Positions 36,968 to 47,471 of a stretch of DNA of 64,000 nt are shown here, piece after piece (the stretch's first letter is position 1; each line of letters begins with the position of its first letter). A model generated the notes under the pieces. It saw nothing but the letters and a program-made list of their open reading frames with translations, searched no databases and was not told the DNA's origin. The stretch is taken from positions 28,447,992 to 28,511,991 of the forward strand of contig OY282560.1 in NCBI GenBank assembly GCA_958295665.1. Reading direction: 5' to 3'. This DNA is from Tipula vernalis (taxonomy: Eukaryota > Arthropoda > Insecta > Diptera > Tipulidae). Made by a program: the position numbers and the translations under genes.

Positions 36968-37826
36968 GACTAAGCGTCAAATTGCTGATATCATAGGCAT
37001 CTCAGACGAACGAGTACTCCATATTTTGCATGAAGATAAGTACGTATGAAAAAACTGTTTGGAAAACTGGTGGCGCATTCCTTAACAATTCAACAAAAAC
37101 TGAATCGAATTTCTCAGCGTAATTTAAAAGGTTTTAAGCAGAATAAAACCGATTTTGTGCGGAAATTTAGAACTATGGATGAGACTTGGATCTACCACTA
37201 TGGTCCTAAACTGAAACAAGAACGTTTACAGTGGACTGAAGCTGGTTGTTCAGCTCCAAAACAGGTGAAGTCAAAACGATCGGCAAAAAAGGACATGGCA
37301 TCAGTTTTTTGGGATGCAAAAGGCATTTTGTTGATTGATTATCATAAAAAAGGTAAAAGAATTAATTCTGAATATTATTGCAACCATGGGTCCGAACCAG
37401 TTGGATAAAAAAATTCGTGAAAAAAGACCCGCTTTACAGAAGAAAAAAATAATTTTTCGTCAGGACAATGTACGTGTTCATACGAGTCATTTGACGATGG
37501 CTAAATTGAACGAATTAAAGTACGAATTGCTTGAACATCCACCGTATTCACCAGATTTGGCTCCCAGCGATTACTATCTCTTCAGAAACCTGAAACAATT
37601 CCTTCGTGGAAAGCGTTTTTCGTCGAATGAAGAAGCTATTGCAGCCGTGGAACAGTATTTTGTAGAGCTTCCGGAAAATCATTACAGAGATAGTATAAAA
37701 TTATTGGAGGATCATTGGAATAAGTGTATTGAAGTTGAGGGAGATTATATTGAATAAAAAAACTAATTCATTAAAAAATTCACATTCTTTCATTTTTGCT
37801 TTCAATACTTTTCAACCAACCTGTAT
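36968..37826 (+). mobile_element. mariner transposon, 5-prime truncated
   Basis: The right terminal inverted repeat is recognisable at about 37805-37826: its complement reads TATACAGGTTGGTTGAAAAG, the standard mariner end with a TA. The left end and first part of the transposase gene are absent. Homology starts at about 36975 (RQIADIIGISDERVLHILHE), immediately after BEL/Pao gag sequence on the other strand. The junction at about 36965-36975 therefore marks a truncation or deletion. Confidence 0.85.
37046..37757 (+). pseudogene. mariner transposase (DD34D), truncated and frameshifted
   Basis: DDE transposase that cuts and pastes the mariner element. In order: LTIQQKLNRIS, TMDETWIYHYGPK (first catalytic Asp, about 37174), ASVFWDAKGILLIDYHKKGK (37300), a frameshift near 37380, IFRQDNVRVHTS (second Asp, 37459), HPPYSPDLAPSDYYLFRNLK (third Asp, 37549-37590), and a C-terminus ending WNKCIEVEGDYIE just before the stop at 37757. 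All three catalytic residues survive, but the DNA-binding N-terminus is incomplete. It also has a stop at 37029 after HEDKYV and a frameshift in the middle. The last half is the best preserved coding sequence in the window, suggesting a relatively young insertion. Confidence 0.92.
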
Positions 37827-39594
37827 AATATTCGTCATTGAACAAGAAATTAATTCAAAAATTTATTAAGTATTGAGGGCCAGACAAAACTTAAAAAAAC
37901 GGCCTAAAAAAACTTTAAGGCAATACAGCTAAAAATACACACTATAATCGATATCTCTAGAAGTATTTCAGGGACCAGTGCTTCATCGGCCACTAAATAA
38001 TTAGCACTGAAGACAGAATTAGGTAAACTGGTGCATAGTATAATAAATTTTATAAGTTTGGCATAAATTTCCCCATTACGTATTAAACGTACCTGTTATG
38101 ACGTACACATTTTTTTATTTTTTTTTTTATTAAAGACAGTTTAGCATATGTTAGCACGTATGACGTATTCGAACTCTTGAACGACCACCAAAAATTAGAA
38201 CGATGAAATAATAAAAATGCCTTATCAAATTTATAATCCATCCAATAAAATATAAAAGGAAATGATTGAAACCCATAAAAGGTCAAACTATGTATTGCTT
38301 CTTCAACTTCAACATTCATCTTAATAAAAATGTTAATTTCGATTAAATTAATTTTTCCATAAGGCTAATAAAATATTTTTTTTTTTTGCACAGTAGGGCA
38401 CAAAATCAACAGTGCTACACACACAACTAGGAGTGTATATATAAATATACATACATACGAGTATATAATATTATGACGAAGAGTAAAAATAAATTAATTT
38501 TAATAAAACATTAAATACAGAACATAATTAATTTTTTTTGCGTTGTTGTTGCTTATGTTATATAGCATTATAAACACATGTACATATGTTAACACATGAT
38601 TATGATAGATAATAGCCACTTTATATACTCACACTCTTGTATATAAAAACAGAACATGGATTATTTTAAGTATTCATCGTTAGTTATATACCGAGAGTAC
38701 CTACTCGTATGTATGTATGTACAAATGTACAAAGGACCAAATTTCCAATTTAGGATCAAAATAACAATTAAATAATTAATTTAAATATTAAAATTCTAAA
38801 TCGGTCTTATAGGTATACTCGTTAAAAACATTTCAATTTTAATTACCTTTTTCGTATCGTTGTTTCATAAATAAATTAAAATTACAAAACTCCCAAGATA
38901 AGAAATATCTCAACAAAAATTAACATCTACCTTTTAGAATCTTGTAAAATAAATTATGTAACGTTGCAAATCGTTTTTCGAACTTTCGTCTCGAACGAAA
39001 TACTTTATGGATCCACCTTGTCAGATGAAAATTTTTTTTTTATAGTATTTTGGTGTTCTGTAAACTATTTTATTACGCTACGTGTTAATGAATTTAACAA
39101 ATCCCCAGGATTATAAAATTTAAATTTTAATTATTTGTTTTTTTTTATAGATTAATGAAATAAATGTAGCTACGGAACGATCATAAAAAAAAAATCCAAA
39201 AGTATTAAAATTAAGTATTTTGGTTTTCAAATATTTTATGGATAATAAAATAATGAATGGGTTTATATTCATAAAATCTAAAAATCAATAAATATTTGTT
39301 GTTTTATTGGTATACTAAAAAATTAGGCGAGTTAATAAAAGGCATTACAGATAACTTAAAATAAATGCACAGTCTCGAAAAATTTCGAGACACAAATTCG
39401 ATATGTATTGACTGAAAGAATTCATTTTATCTTAAATAGTCCAAGCTAGAGAGGTGAAAACTTGTTTCTTCGTACTTCACTTGGGTATCTATCCCCTTTA
39501 CAAATCTTAGTCTTTATTTCTTAGTAATAAGGTTTTTCCTGCGGCTAAATTAAACAAATTTTTTAAACGATTTTTTAGTTCGATCTTCATTCAT
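37827..39594. other. AT-rich non-coding stretch
   Basis: No domain recognised. It contains TA/CATA-type microsatellite runs (38440-38470, 38700-38730) and an 18-bp fold-back TCTCGAAA-AA-TTTCGAGA at 39373-39390. Confidence 0.5.
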
Positions 39595-39900
39595 TCAATC
39601 TTCATTCAATATAATCCTATAAGCAATCACCAATTTAACGGGCAACCCAGCCATCAATTAAATCATCTAATCAACCTTTAATTAACACTTTCAAATCATC
39701 CCTTAAATAATTTCCCTACCGAACTATTCACACCCCAATGCAAGCTAACTAAATCCTAATTCTATGTCAACTCAACTTAGCTCGATCCAAATCTTAACCC
39801 TCTGCTCAACTCCACACTTATTTTCCAAACCCAATCCCAAAATTAATTCGATTGAAAAGCTAGATGCGAGTATGAACTGAACTCAATCTAACCTCCCACT
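39595..39900 (+). repeat. AACTCA-type minisatellite (diverged copy of composite repeat)
   Basis: Loose AACTCAAC-type sequence with the embedded landmark CGATTGAAAAGCTAGATGCG followed by GTATGAACTGAACTCAA. This is the same internal module as CGAAAGCTACATAAGTGTAT at about 52960 and, in reverse, at about 45915-45945. Confidence 0.55.
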
Positions 39901-39904
39901 AGAA

Positions 39905-40190
39905 CTTCTCTCTACAATCATACCCGCATACATACCGTCGTACCATCATAACCTTAAACAATCATGCAAACATTAAAACATCATCCAAACATACCATCGT
40001 ACCATACTGATATCAATCCATCACACCTTTATATCATCATACCATCGTACCATCTTACCATCGTACCATCGTACCATCGTACCATCGTACCATCGTACCA
40101 TCATATAATCATACAATCATACTGTCAGGCCATGATATTATCATACCATCCAACCGTCATCCCATCATAACCTCATACTATCACACAATC
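39905..40190 (+). repeat. 8-bp microsatellite ACCATCGT / ACCATCAT
   Basis: Units ACCATCGT are clean at 40035-40110 and degenerate elsewhere. The core word matches block 1 of the 24.7 kb array and the tract at 43195-43385. Confidence 0.85.
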
Positions 40191-40274
40191 ATTCTAGAAT
40201 AAATACAGACATAGCAGAGTTGTTCATAAAGCCGATTGTGATTGACTGGTCGATTTCTGGTCGATCGCCAATAA

Positions 40275-40412
40275 AATTCCATTGTATGATTGCATATTTG
40301 TATTTCGATTTTTATTTATAATTGGGTGCACGTTTATAGTAGTACTTTGGAAATCAAAAAGTAGATCGCTGTAAAAATTAGTGGACACGACTGAATATAC
40401 AATCATACTGTT
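40275..40412. repeat. Direct repeat flanking gypsy B, left copy
   Basis: About 130 bp shared with 43060-43195, best in the stretch ACTTTGGAAATCAAAAAGTA, then ATCGCT, TTAGTGGRCACRA and ATACAATCMTACTGTTA. The pair brackets the gypsy B coding remains, so they may be LTR remnants. Equally, both touch ACCATC microsatellites and could be a separate dispersed repeat. Confidence 0.6.
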
Positions 40413-40750
40413 AAGATTTTGCATTCAAATCATCGAATTAATCTCTACCACTTGGAATGGACCCATGAATAAATGCTCCAATTTGTTTTATGACTTTGAA
40501 TTCTCCAAAAGAACCATATCTTCAATATTGAAACTATTTGAAATTAGTGATTTATCATATAGTTTGCTAAAATTGTAAATTGGCATGTTTGATAAAATCG
40601 AGGTTGGTAATTGTGGTTTGAAACCATGTAACAATTCGAACGGCAATTAAGTTCGTTGACGAGTGTGGAATCAAATTATATGCAAACATTGCGTACGGAA
40701 GCCACGAATCCTAGTTAGCAGGGTCGCTATTCGTAAAATTTCTCAAATAT

Positions 40751-40972
40751 TCACCTAATGTTCGGTGTGACTTTTCTAGAGCTAGTTTTCACCTTTTTGA
40801 TTTTTAGTATTTTACACATTTGTTTAAACACTTCCCCTATTAAATTCGCTCCTTGGTCTGTCAGAATAATTTCAGGGGTACCAAATCTACAGACAAATTG
40901 TTCACATAAAACTTTGGCGATGTTTTCTGCTTCTTGGTTTGGCATAGGCATGGCTAATGAATATTTTGTCAA
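40751..40972 (-). pseudogene. Gypsy B integrase core fragment
   Basis: TKYSLAMPMPNQEAENIAKV is followed by CEQFVCRFGTPEIILTDQGA, containing the second catalytic Asp in LTDQGANLIGEVF. The His of the expected PYHPQSNGxxER downstream lies in sequence that has been lost or frameshifted. Confidence 0.8.
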
Positions 40973-41425
40973 ATCGTCCTGACATGTTAAAATATATTTG
41001 TTATTTTGATGCGAAGTTGGGAGAACAACAATGCCTAGAAAGATTTTTTGGCGTCGGTTGGTAATACAAACTCTTTAGCAAAATCAGGATAAGTTAATAC
41101 TGGAGGAGTGCATAATGCATACTTTAATTTGTTGAACGATTCTTCACAGAATTCATTCCACGAAAATTCGACTTTTGGATTTATTATTTTACTGAGGGGA
41201 TGTGAAATACAGTCAAATTTATTAATAAATCGACGGTAGTATCCCGACAATCCTAAAAACGACTTTAACTCTTTTTGATTTGTGGGTGTGGGATAGTTTT
41301 CGTTCGCTGATATTTTCTATGGATCCGGTTTTACACACAGTTTGAGATGAAAAGATTTTAGTCGGTCAAAGACGTCTTTCAGTTTTTTATTGTGATCCTC
41401 CAAGTTATAACCATAGATCACTATG

Positions 41426-41797
41426 TCATCCAAGTATACAAAACATTTCCAACCAGTAAGACTTTACAGTGCCGGTATTCATAATGCGTTGGAAAGTCGC
41501 CAGTGCTCCTTTTAAACCAAACGGCATCCTAGCAAATTCAAAATTACCTTTTGATGTAGAAAAGACTCTCTTTTTACTATCGGCTTCGGCAACGAGTACC
41601 TGGTGGTATCCACTCGCCAGATCTAATGTACTAAAATAATTAGCTTTGCCCAGTTGATCGAGTATTTCTACAATATTTGGAAGAGGATAGACTTCAGCGA
41701 GTGACAAGTCATTCATCTTGCGATAATCTATGCCAAGGGGAAATTTTTTTTCATCCGAATTTGATTTTTTCGGAACGATTAAATTGGTGAGTTCCAA
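41426..41797 (-). pseudogene. Gypsy B reverse transcriptase, N-terminal half
   Basis: A 123-residue open frame: LIVPKKSNSDEKKFPLGIDY, PLPNIVEILDQLGKANYFST, LDLASGYHQV (motif A Asp), KRVFSTSKGNFEFARMPFGL (motif B), TFQRIMNT. The frame then breaks before the YxDD box. The plus-strand complement at 41400-41440 shows the remnant of that box in another register (YLDDIVIYGYN). Confidence 0.9.
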
Positions 41798-42218
41798 GGA
41801 TATTGGCTTTCCTGAATAATTCCATCGACCATCATTGCTGAAATTTGTTTATCCATTTCAGTTTTCGTCGCTTGAGGTAATCTATAGGGTCGAATATGTA
41901 CAGGTTGTGAATTTGGCAAAACTGAAATTTTATGGGACAATATATTTGTACCGAATAATTTCTCACCGGGAAGGTGAAATAATTCGTTGTGTTCACGACA
42001 AACTTCGAGAATTGATTGTTTTTCTTCTGAATACTGGAATCCAGTGTGTATGATAAAACAAACATATCATAGTTTTCTATGTCTCTGATTTTGATTTCAT
42101 AATTTTTAATGTCGGCTTTAATTTCGCTGGTATTTACTATACTAAGACCTGCTAAACCACCTTATACTCTAGAAATTGAATTGGCTATGAAAACTCCGTG
42201 GTAAATTTCCTGCGACTT

Positions 42219-42512
42219 TTAAATGAAATCTCGGTCACGCAGAGTATTTACTAGGATTCTAAAAACTTTTTCGGAACCAGCTGAAATGACTGTTTCAGAT
42301 AGTTCAGACACTAACGGTAATATACATGTTTTGCCTGATCGGATTTCCAGGATATTTTTCCGGTAATCTATTGTACAATGATATTTCGAGAAGAAATCTT
42401 TACCGATAATACCGCCACATGAACTGGGTATATCTTTGATAACCTGAAATTGATGTTGAATGATATCGGAATTGGGTAGTAAAATTCTTGCTAAGCAAGC
42501 TGCCAGCATCAA
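42219..42512 (-). pseudogene. Gypsy B protease/connector region
   Basis: A 97-residue open frame with HQFQVIKDIPSSCGGIIGKD and CTIDYRKNILEIR, typical of the part following the retroviral-type aspartic protease in gypsy pol (GILGxDFL...). The active-site codons lie just upstream in a segment damaged by a 31-bp duplication (42508-42556). Confidence 0.7.
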
Positions 42513-42840
42513 CTAAAAAATAGGACATCAGCTTCTGTATCAACTAAAAAATAGGAGAATCCGTTTTTTAAAATGTCAATTTTTACCTCGATATGTTTTT
42601 TGTAATGCTCTTTACATCTTTCATGGATGGTTTAAAATCACGACTCTGGTACTTATTCTGAGAATATTTTGGATTATTTTTTTCTTTTTCATTATTTTGT
42701 CGTTTGCGACAGTCACGAATGTGGCCAATGTTTTTGCAATAACTGCACTGAATCGAAATTTGATTCACTGATTTTTTCTCAGTCTGGTTGTAGATGTAGG
42801 GCCTGATTTGTTACAAATTTGGCATTTAATGCTAAACCCT

Positions 42841-43059
42841 TGCATTTGATTATATTTTTCTTTTATATATATAATAATTAATTTACAGACTTGTACTTTT
42901 AGTTTTAATTTGTATTTATTTATTTCCACGTTTTTTTAAAGAACAACGATCGACTCTCTTGTCCGAATCATGAACTTAATTCAATTATCTTTTGTTCTGT
43001 CTACTAAACTGATAACATAATATGGAAAAGCATTTAGGTATTGGGGTGCCTGATGTATT
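42841..43059. other. AT-rich stretch between gag remnant and right repeat
   Basis: About 220 bp of AT-rich sequence right of the gag knuckles; presumably decayed gag and leader of gypsy B. I could not identify a primer-binding site. Confidence 0.4.
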
Positions 43060-43195
43060 CACAACAGTATATTTGTGTTTTGTTTTTTTATTTATACTTG
43101 AGTACACATTATGGCCATACTTTGGAAATCAAAAAGTATATCGCTCAAAAAAATTAGTGGGCACAAATGAAAATACAATCCTACTGTTACATCAT
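43060..43195. repeat. Direct repeat flanking gypsy B, right copy
   Basis: Partner of 40275-40412: CATACTTTGGAAATCAAAAA, then GTATATCGCTC, TTAGTGGGCACAAATGAAA and ATACAATCCTACTGTTAC. Confidence 0.6.
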
Positions 43196-43385
43196 TATAC
43201 AATAATATCAATTAATCGTACCACTATATCATCATAACAACACACAATCATACCATCATATTGTATATACCAGCTTACCACGATACCATCATACCATCGA
43301 ACCGTCATACCATTATACCATCATACCATTATACCATCGTACCATCATACAATAATAACATCATACAATCAAACCATCATCATAA
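43196..43385 (+). repeat. 8-bp microsatellite ACCATCAT / ACCATTAT
   Basis: Degenerate 8-bp units running directly on from the right direct repeat. The left direct repeat instead has its microsatellite on the other side. Confidence 0.8.
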
Positions 43386-43439
43386 TTGTTTGAGACATAA
43401 GCAAGTTCCATTATACCTGGCCATATTCGAGAAATTTAA

Positions 43440-44095
43440 TCAAAAATCATTTTAGGGTCACACTTCCAACGCACATGTCAAATTTAATCATAATCGGTTG
43501 AAAAATAGGCAAGTTCCATCAAACTTATCCAAAAATAATTTTAGAACCTTATTTCCTTAGCGGATGCCAAATTTCACTAAAATCCGTTAAGAAATAGATA
43601 AGTTATTTTACATCCTAATTGGTCATACATATAATGTGCTAAAGGTTCAATTTGAGGTTTGAGTTGCGACCTTTGTTAAGTCTTAAACAATATTTGTGTA
43701 AGTTTAGTTTAAATCGGTCAAGGCGTTTGGATTTGTTTAAATATCATACACATATGCTGTACATACATATAAACACTCACTTATATAGATTACCAACCCA
43801 ACTCCACTCCAATTCAACCGCAAACTGTCTTTCAATTCAATCTTAAAACCAGCATATATAAAATATTGGTAATTATTTTTATAAATAGGTGTTTTATATC
43901 AATTCGTATGGCAGGTGCCCGACACATAAAAACAGATTTGCGAACAAAATTCTAAGAGAAATAACACTGGTACAGACACCCAGACGTTAAGACAGTGGTT
44001 TTGGACGCCGAGAAAAGTGATTTTGGACCAACCAAATTTTTGGTCATTTTTGATCGGATTTCAATAATTTGGTCGTTTTTAGGCAGCAGTAACTA
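43440..44095 (+). mobile_element. AACTCA composite repeat, copy 4
   Basis: Module A (43640-43790) has AAAGGTTCAATTTGAGGTTT, then CAAGGCGTTTGGATTTGTTT and ATCATACACATATGCTGTAC. A short AACTCA array follows (43793-43850), then module B (43850-44095) with CAATTCGTATGGCAGGTGCC, GAGAAAAGTGATTTTGGACC and GGATTTCAATAATTTGGTCG, ending at AGTAA. Modules A and B are matched in reverse orientation at 45.1-45.8 kb. 43440-43640 may be the start of the copy or a different repeat. Confidence 0.65.
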
Positions 44096-44379
44096 TTTCT
44101 GGTTCACGAATTAAAGAATTGGAATACGTCTAGTTGCGGTGTATGTTGTGGCATTGAAAGTAAAAGTAGCAAACGGAAACCAATTGTCCCAATTTTGGTT
44201 CATCGGATTGAGTATACTTTCGAAGATATTGAGATCAACTTCGATGAGAATGCTCTAATGTCCCGTTTATCTCTGGGTGATATGCTGTTGAATATTCTTT
44301 ATTTTATTTTTAAAAGCATACTCACCTTAGAAAAAAACACACTCATAAAATTTGTTCGTTTGTTGTTGATCTGATAATA

Positions 44380-47300
44380 TTTATTGAGGAACTCCGAATA
44401 TGCAAATTAATTTTTCACCAAATACTCAAGATACAGTATCGGCTTCTTGGTTACTAATGGGAATTGGAATGGTCATTAAGAATTTCGTTAAATTATCTTG
44501 GATGGTTAGGATGTATCTATTATTAAGATAAGATGTTGGAAGTGGACCGACTTTGTCCAGGAAAACCTTTTCGAATGGTTGTTTGCTTTGTTACATTTGT
44601 TTTTTTGACACAAGTCACATAATTGTATAAATTTTTTTCATTCGAAGTTATAATAGCGTCTTATTCTTTCGGCTGTACGAAAAGAACCATGATAACCTCC
44701 TAAAGGATTCGAATGAAAATCTTGAATAATTTTAATTATTTTAATATCATCGGAAAGTTTAATTATTTTAGAATTTGTGAAGTTGTTAGTCAATTTAGAA
44801 ATTGATTCGTTTACTAAATCATTTTTAAGCTGTTGTTTATTTATATTCTGCTCAGTGCATCCGCGTTTAGATTAGTGTTCCCCGGCCTATGAATAACCTT
44901 GTAATCAAACTCATCGAGTCTAATATGCCCCTCATTAAACAAGATGATATGGAGTTTTTACATTAAAAAGCCAGATTAATGGATTATGATGGTCCGTAAC
45001 AATTGTGAATTTTCGACCATCTACGTAGGGATGGAAATGCTCAACAGCCCTTACAATCGTCAAAAGCCCCTTTTCAACTGTCGGGTAATTACTTCCGTCT
45101 AAAAAGACCAAAGTATTGAAATCCTGTCAAAAATGATCAACAATTTGGTTGGTCCAAAACCACTTTTCTCGACGTTTTGAAAGTCCCTGAGTCTAAAAAA
45201 GCAAAATAAAAAAATGTCCGCCCATCTGGATGTCTATTGGTCTGTATACCCTGCCTGAGATATACCCATGGTATCTCGAGAACCGCTTGTTCGATTTAGA
45301 ATTTTTTTTTGTCAATCTGTTTCTATGGTTAAGGCGGAGATTTGAAAAGCTTTTGGAACCTTTGCGTCAAGAGGGTCGGGTACCTGCCATACGAATTGAC
45401 CCATAATACCTGGTTATAGAAATATTTACCAATTTTTTATATATGCTGGTTTGAATATTGAGTTGGGTATTGAGTTTTGGGTTGAGTTGAAGCTTAAGTT
45501 AGGGGTCAATATGCGGGTTGAGTTCAAGTTGAGTTGGAGTTGAGTTGGGGTTCGGTTAAGATAAGGGCCGTTTGCAGGTTGAATTGGGGTTGAGATGGTG
45601 TTGGACCAGTGTTTAGTGAGCAGTTGAGTAGTCTATAAAATAAAGTAAGTGTTTGTATGTATGTACAGCATATGTGTATGATATTTAAAGAAATCCACAC
45701 GACCTGACCGATTTGATCCAAACCTACACAAATAATGTTTAAGACTTAAGAAAGGTCACTGTTAATATCTCAAACCTCAAATTGAACCTTTTACATATCA
45801 AATTAAACCTTTAATGGAAGAGTTTGATGGGATTTTGCATGTGCGATGGTAATGGGATTGGGTTTGAATGAGAATTTCGGTTAGGCTTTAGGATTTAGTG
45901 GGAAGTTAGGTTGAATTGAGTTCATACAAGCATATAGCTTTCGAACCGATTTAATTTTGAGATTGGGTTGGAAAATAAGTATAAAGTTGAGCTAAGGGTT
46001 GAGATTTGGGTCGAACTAAGTTTAGTTGACGTGTGAGTTGTTCGGTTGCAGAGTTATTTTAGGGTTGTGTTGGAGTTAGGTTATCGGTTGATTTCCAAGT
46101 TGATTAATGGTTGATTTGGTGATTTAATTGATGGTTTGGTTGGCCGTTAGTTTAGAGATTGTGTTTAGGATTAGGAGCGATTAGGATTGTGTTGTGATTG
46201 AGATAGAGGTTGAGTTATAAATTGATTTAGAGCTTAAGCTAAAGATTGACTTAAGAGATTCATCTCGTGATTGATTTGGGAGTTGAATTAATCAAGACCG
46301 AAGTTCTGATCACCTTATGAGGTTTCAGCCCTTTATATTTTATTTCTTCTTTGTTGAGTACACGACTTCCATACGCAATCGATAAATTAAAATTGTTTTT
46401 GACTTGAGGTAGGACTAATTACGAGTAATTAGTTTTGTAAATGTTTCAATAAAATTTGGATACTGTAAGATTGGAGGTTTTGCTAACACATTTTTTAATT
46501 TATTGAAGGATTCATCGCAAGAAGCATTCCAAACGAATGGTTGACTCTTTTTTTAAAATACTGGATAAGATTTTGCTACATATTTCTGAGTATTTGTTAA
46601 TAATTCGTCGATAATATCTAGATTATCCTAGGACTTTGATTGGTTGATGATTGGGCAGGTCTAATTCCATCTTCTGTTAAATTATATCCAAAATAAATAA
46701 TTTCCTTTGACAAAATAGATTAGATTCTAATTTAGAATTATGATCTTTTCCTTTAACAGTGTTGACAGACTGCGGTTTAATAAATCCGATTTAGCTAAAC
46801 TGATGATTGGCGATTAGCCAAAATTAGGGTTGATACATTACGGCTAAACTCGAAAAATGCACAAAATTTGACCAATTGCTGGATGGAAATTACGCACTTG
46901 CTGTCATATAAATTTACTGTTTTTTTTATAAATAAATCAAATTGTTTGGCACGCTGTGTTGTGAATGAGCTTTAGCTCAAAATAGAGTGTGCCAAAATCT
47001 TATTAAATTTCTATGTAAATAAATAAATAAATAAATAAAATATTAAATCGCAGTGGGTCAGTGGTATCAGGAAATGCTAAATGCAGTCTCCTTTTTGTCG
47101 AACTCATCTAAACATATTTGATGGTATTCATTTGCTAGATCTACTGTCGTAAAATATTTTGATTTGCCAAGGTGGTATAAGATTTCAGAAATATTGGGTA
47201 ATGAAAACACTTCAACTTACGAAAATCTACAACTATTCCCCATTTTATTTGCGCCAATGCTAGGTTTTTTTCGGTACTTTCGTCTTCCAGCATTTGAGAT

Positions 47301-47400
47301 ATCTGCTTGTCAATTCCTGTTTTTAGTTAATTCAGGCAATCGATACTGTTTTTGAGAATTTGCTTCAGTTCGAATTTTGTGATAAGTAGCATTCTGGAAA
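44380..47400 (-). mobile_element. Ty3/gypsy retrotransposon relic C, split by an insertion
   Basis: Read right to left. RT: YFTTVDLANEYHQI (about 47160-47100; catalytic Asp present), FVWNASCDESFNKLKNVLAK (46540-46480), and the start of RNase H, LSIAYGSRVLNKEEIKY (46395-46345). The frame then stops at the composite repeat (46325-45105) and resumes at about 45100 with PTVEKGLLTIVRAVEHFHPY, GRKFTIVTDHHNPLIWLF (RNase H Asp), RLDEFDYKVIHRPGNTNLNA (44940-44880), and the integrase zinc finger HSNPLGGYHGSFRTAERIRR (44730-44660). The two halves fit as one protein. Stops and frameshifts throughout. Confidence 0.75.
45105..46325 (-). mobile_element. AACTCA composite repeat, copy 5 (near full length, inside gypsy C)
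   Basis: About 1.2 kb. In minus-strand order: left end CTGAAACCTCATAAGGTGAT (46325), AACTCA array 1 (46290-45850), module A (45835-45650: AAAGGTTCAATTTGAGGTTT, ATCATACACATATGCTGTAC), AACTCA array 2 (45640-45450), module B (45450-45105: CAATTCGTATGGCAGGTACC, GAGATACCATGGGTATATC, GGACTTTCAAAACGTCGAGA), and right end GGTCTTTTTAGACGGAAGTAA. It sits between two parts of a gypsy RNase H frame. Its left end resembles 52636-52660 and its right end resembles 3450-3490 and 44060-44095. No ORF. This is the best copy for defining the family. Confidence 0.7.
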
Positions 47401-47471
47401 ATTGCTAAATCCAAACTAAAGTCTGTTTGAACCTCATTCAAGTTTCTTCTTGTCCACCAGAAGCGCTTGAA

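Larger units (their letters stand above)
40413..42840 (-). mobile_element. Ty3/gypsy retrotransposon relic B
   Basis: Read right to left. Gag zinc knuckles CQICNKSGPTSTT (His replaced by Pro) and CSYCKNIGHIRDC (42820-42720). Protease region with LVDTEAD and a duplicated LVDAGS (42560-42500), then GGIIGKDFFSKYHCTIDYRK (42420-42360). RT: DYRKMNDLSLAEVYPLPNI (41730-41675), YFSTLDLASGYHQV (catalytic Asp, 41640-41600), FARMPFGLKGALATFQRIMN (41530-41480). Next GYYRRFINKFDCISHPLSKI and FSWNEFCEESFNKLKYAL (41245-41110). Integrase: TKYSLAMPMPNQEAENIAKV and FGTPEIILTDQGANLIGEVF (40970-40840). Several frameshifts and stops. Direct repeats of about 130 bp lie at both sides. The RT spelling fits the gypsy/17.6/412 group. 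Confidence 0.9.

Noticed and set aside
39373..39390. 18-bp palindrome TCTCGAAA-AA-TTTCGAGA as a regulatory site
   Set aside because: Isolated and short; one such palindrome is not surprising in 64 kb.
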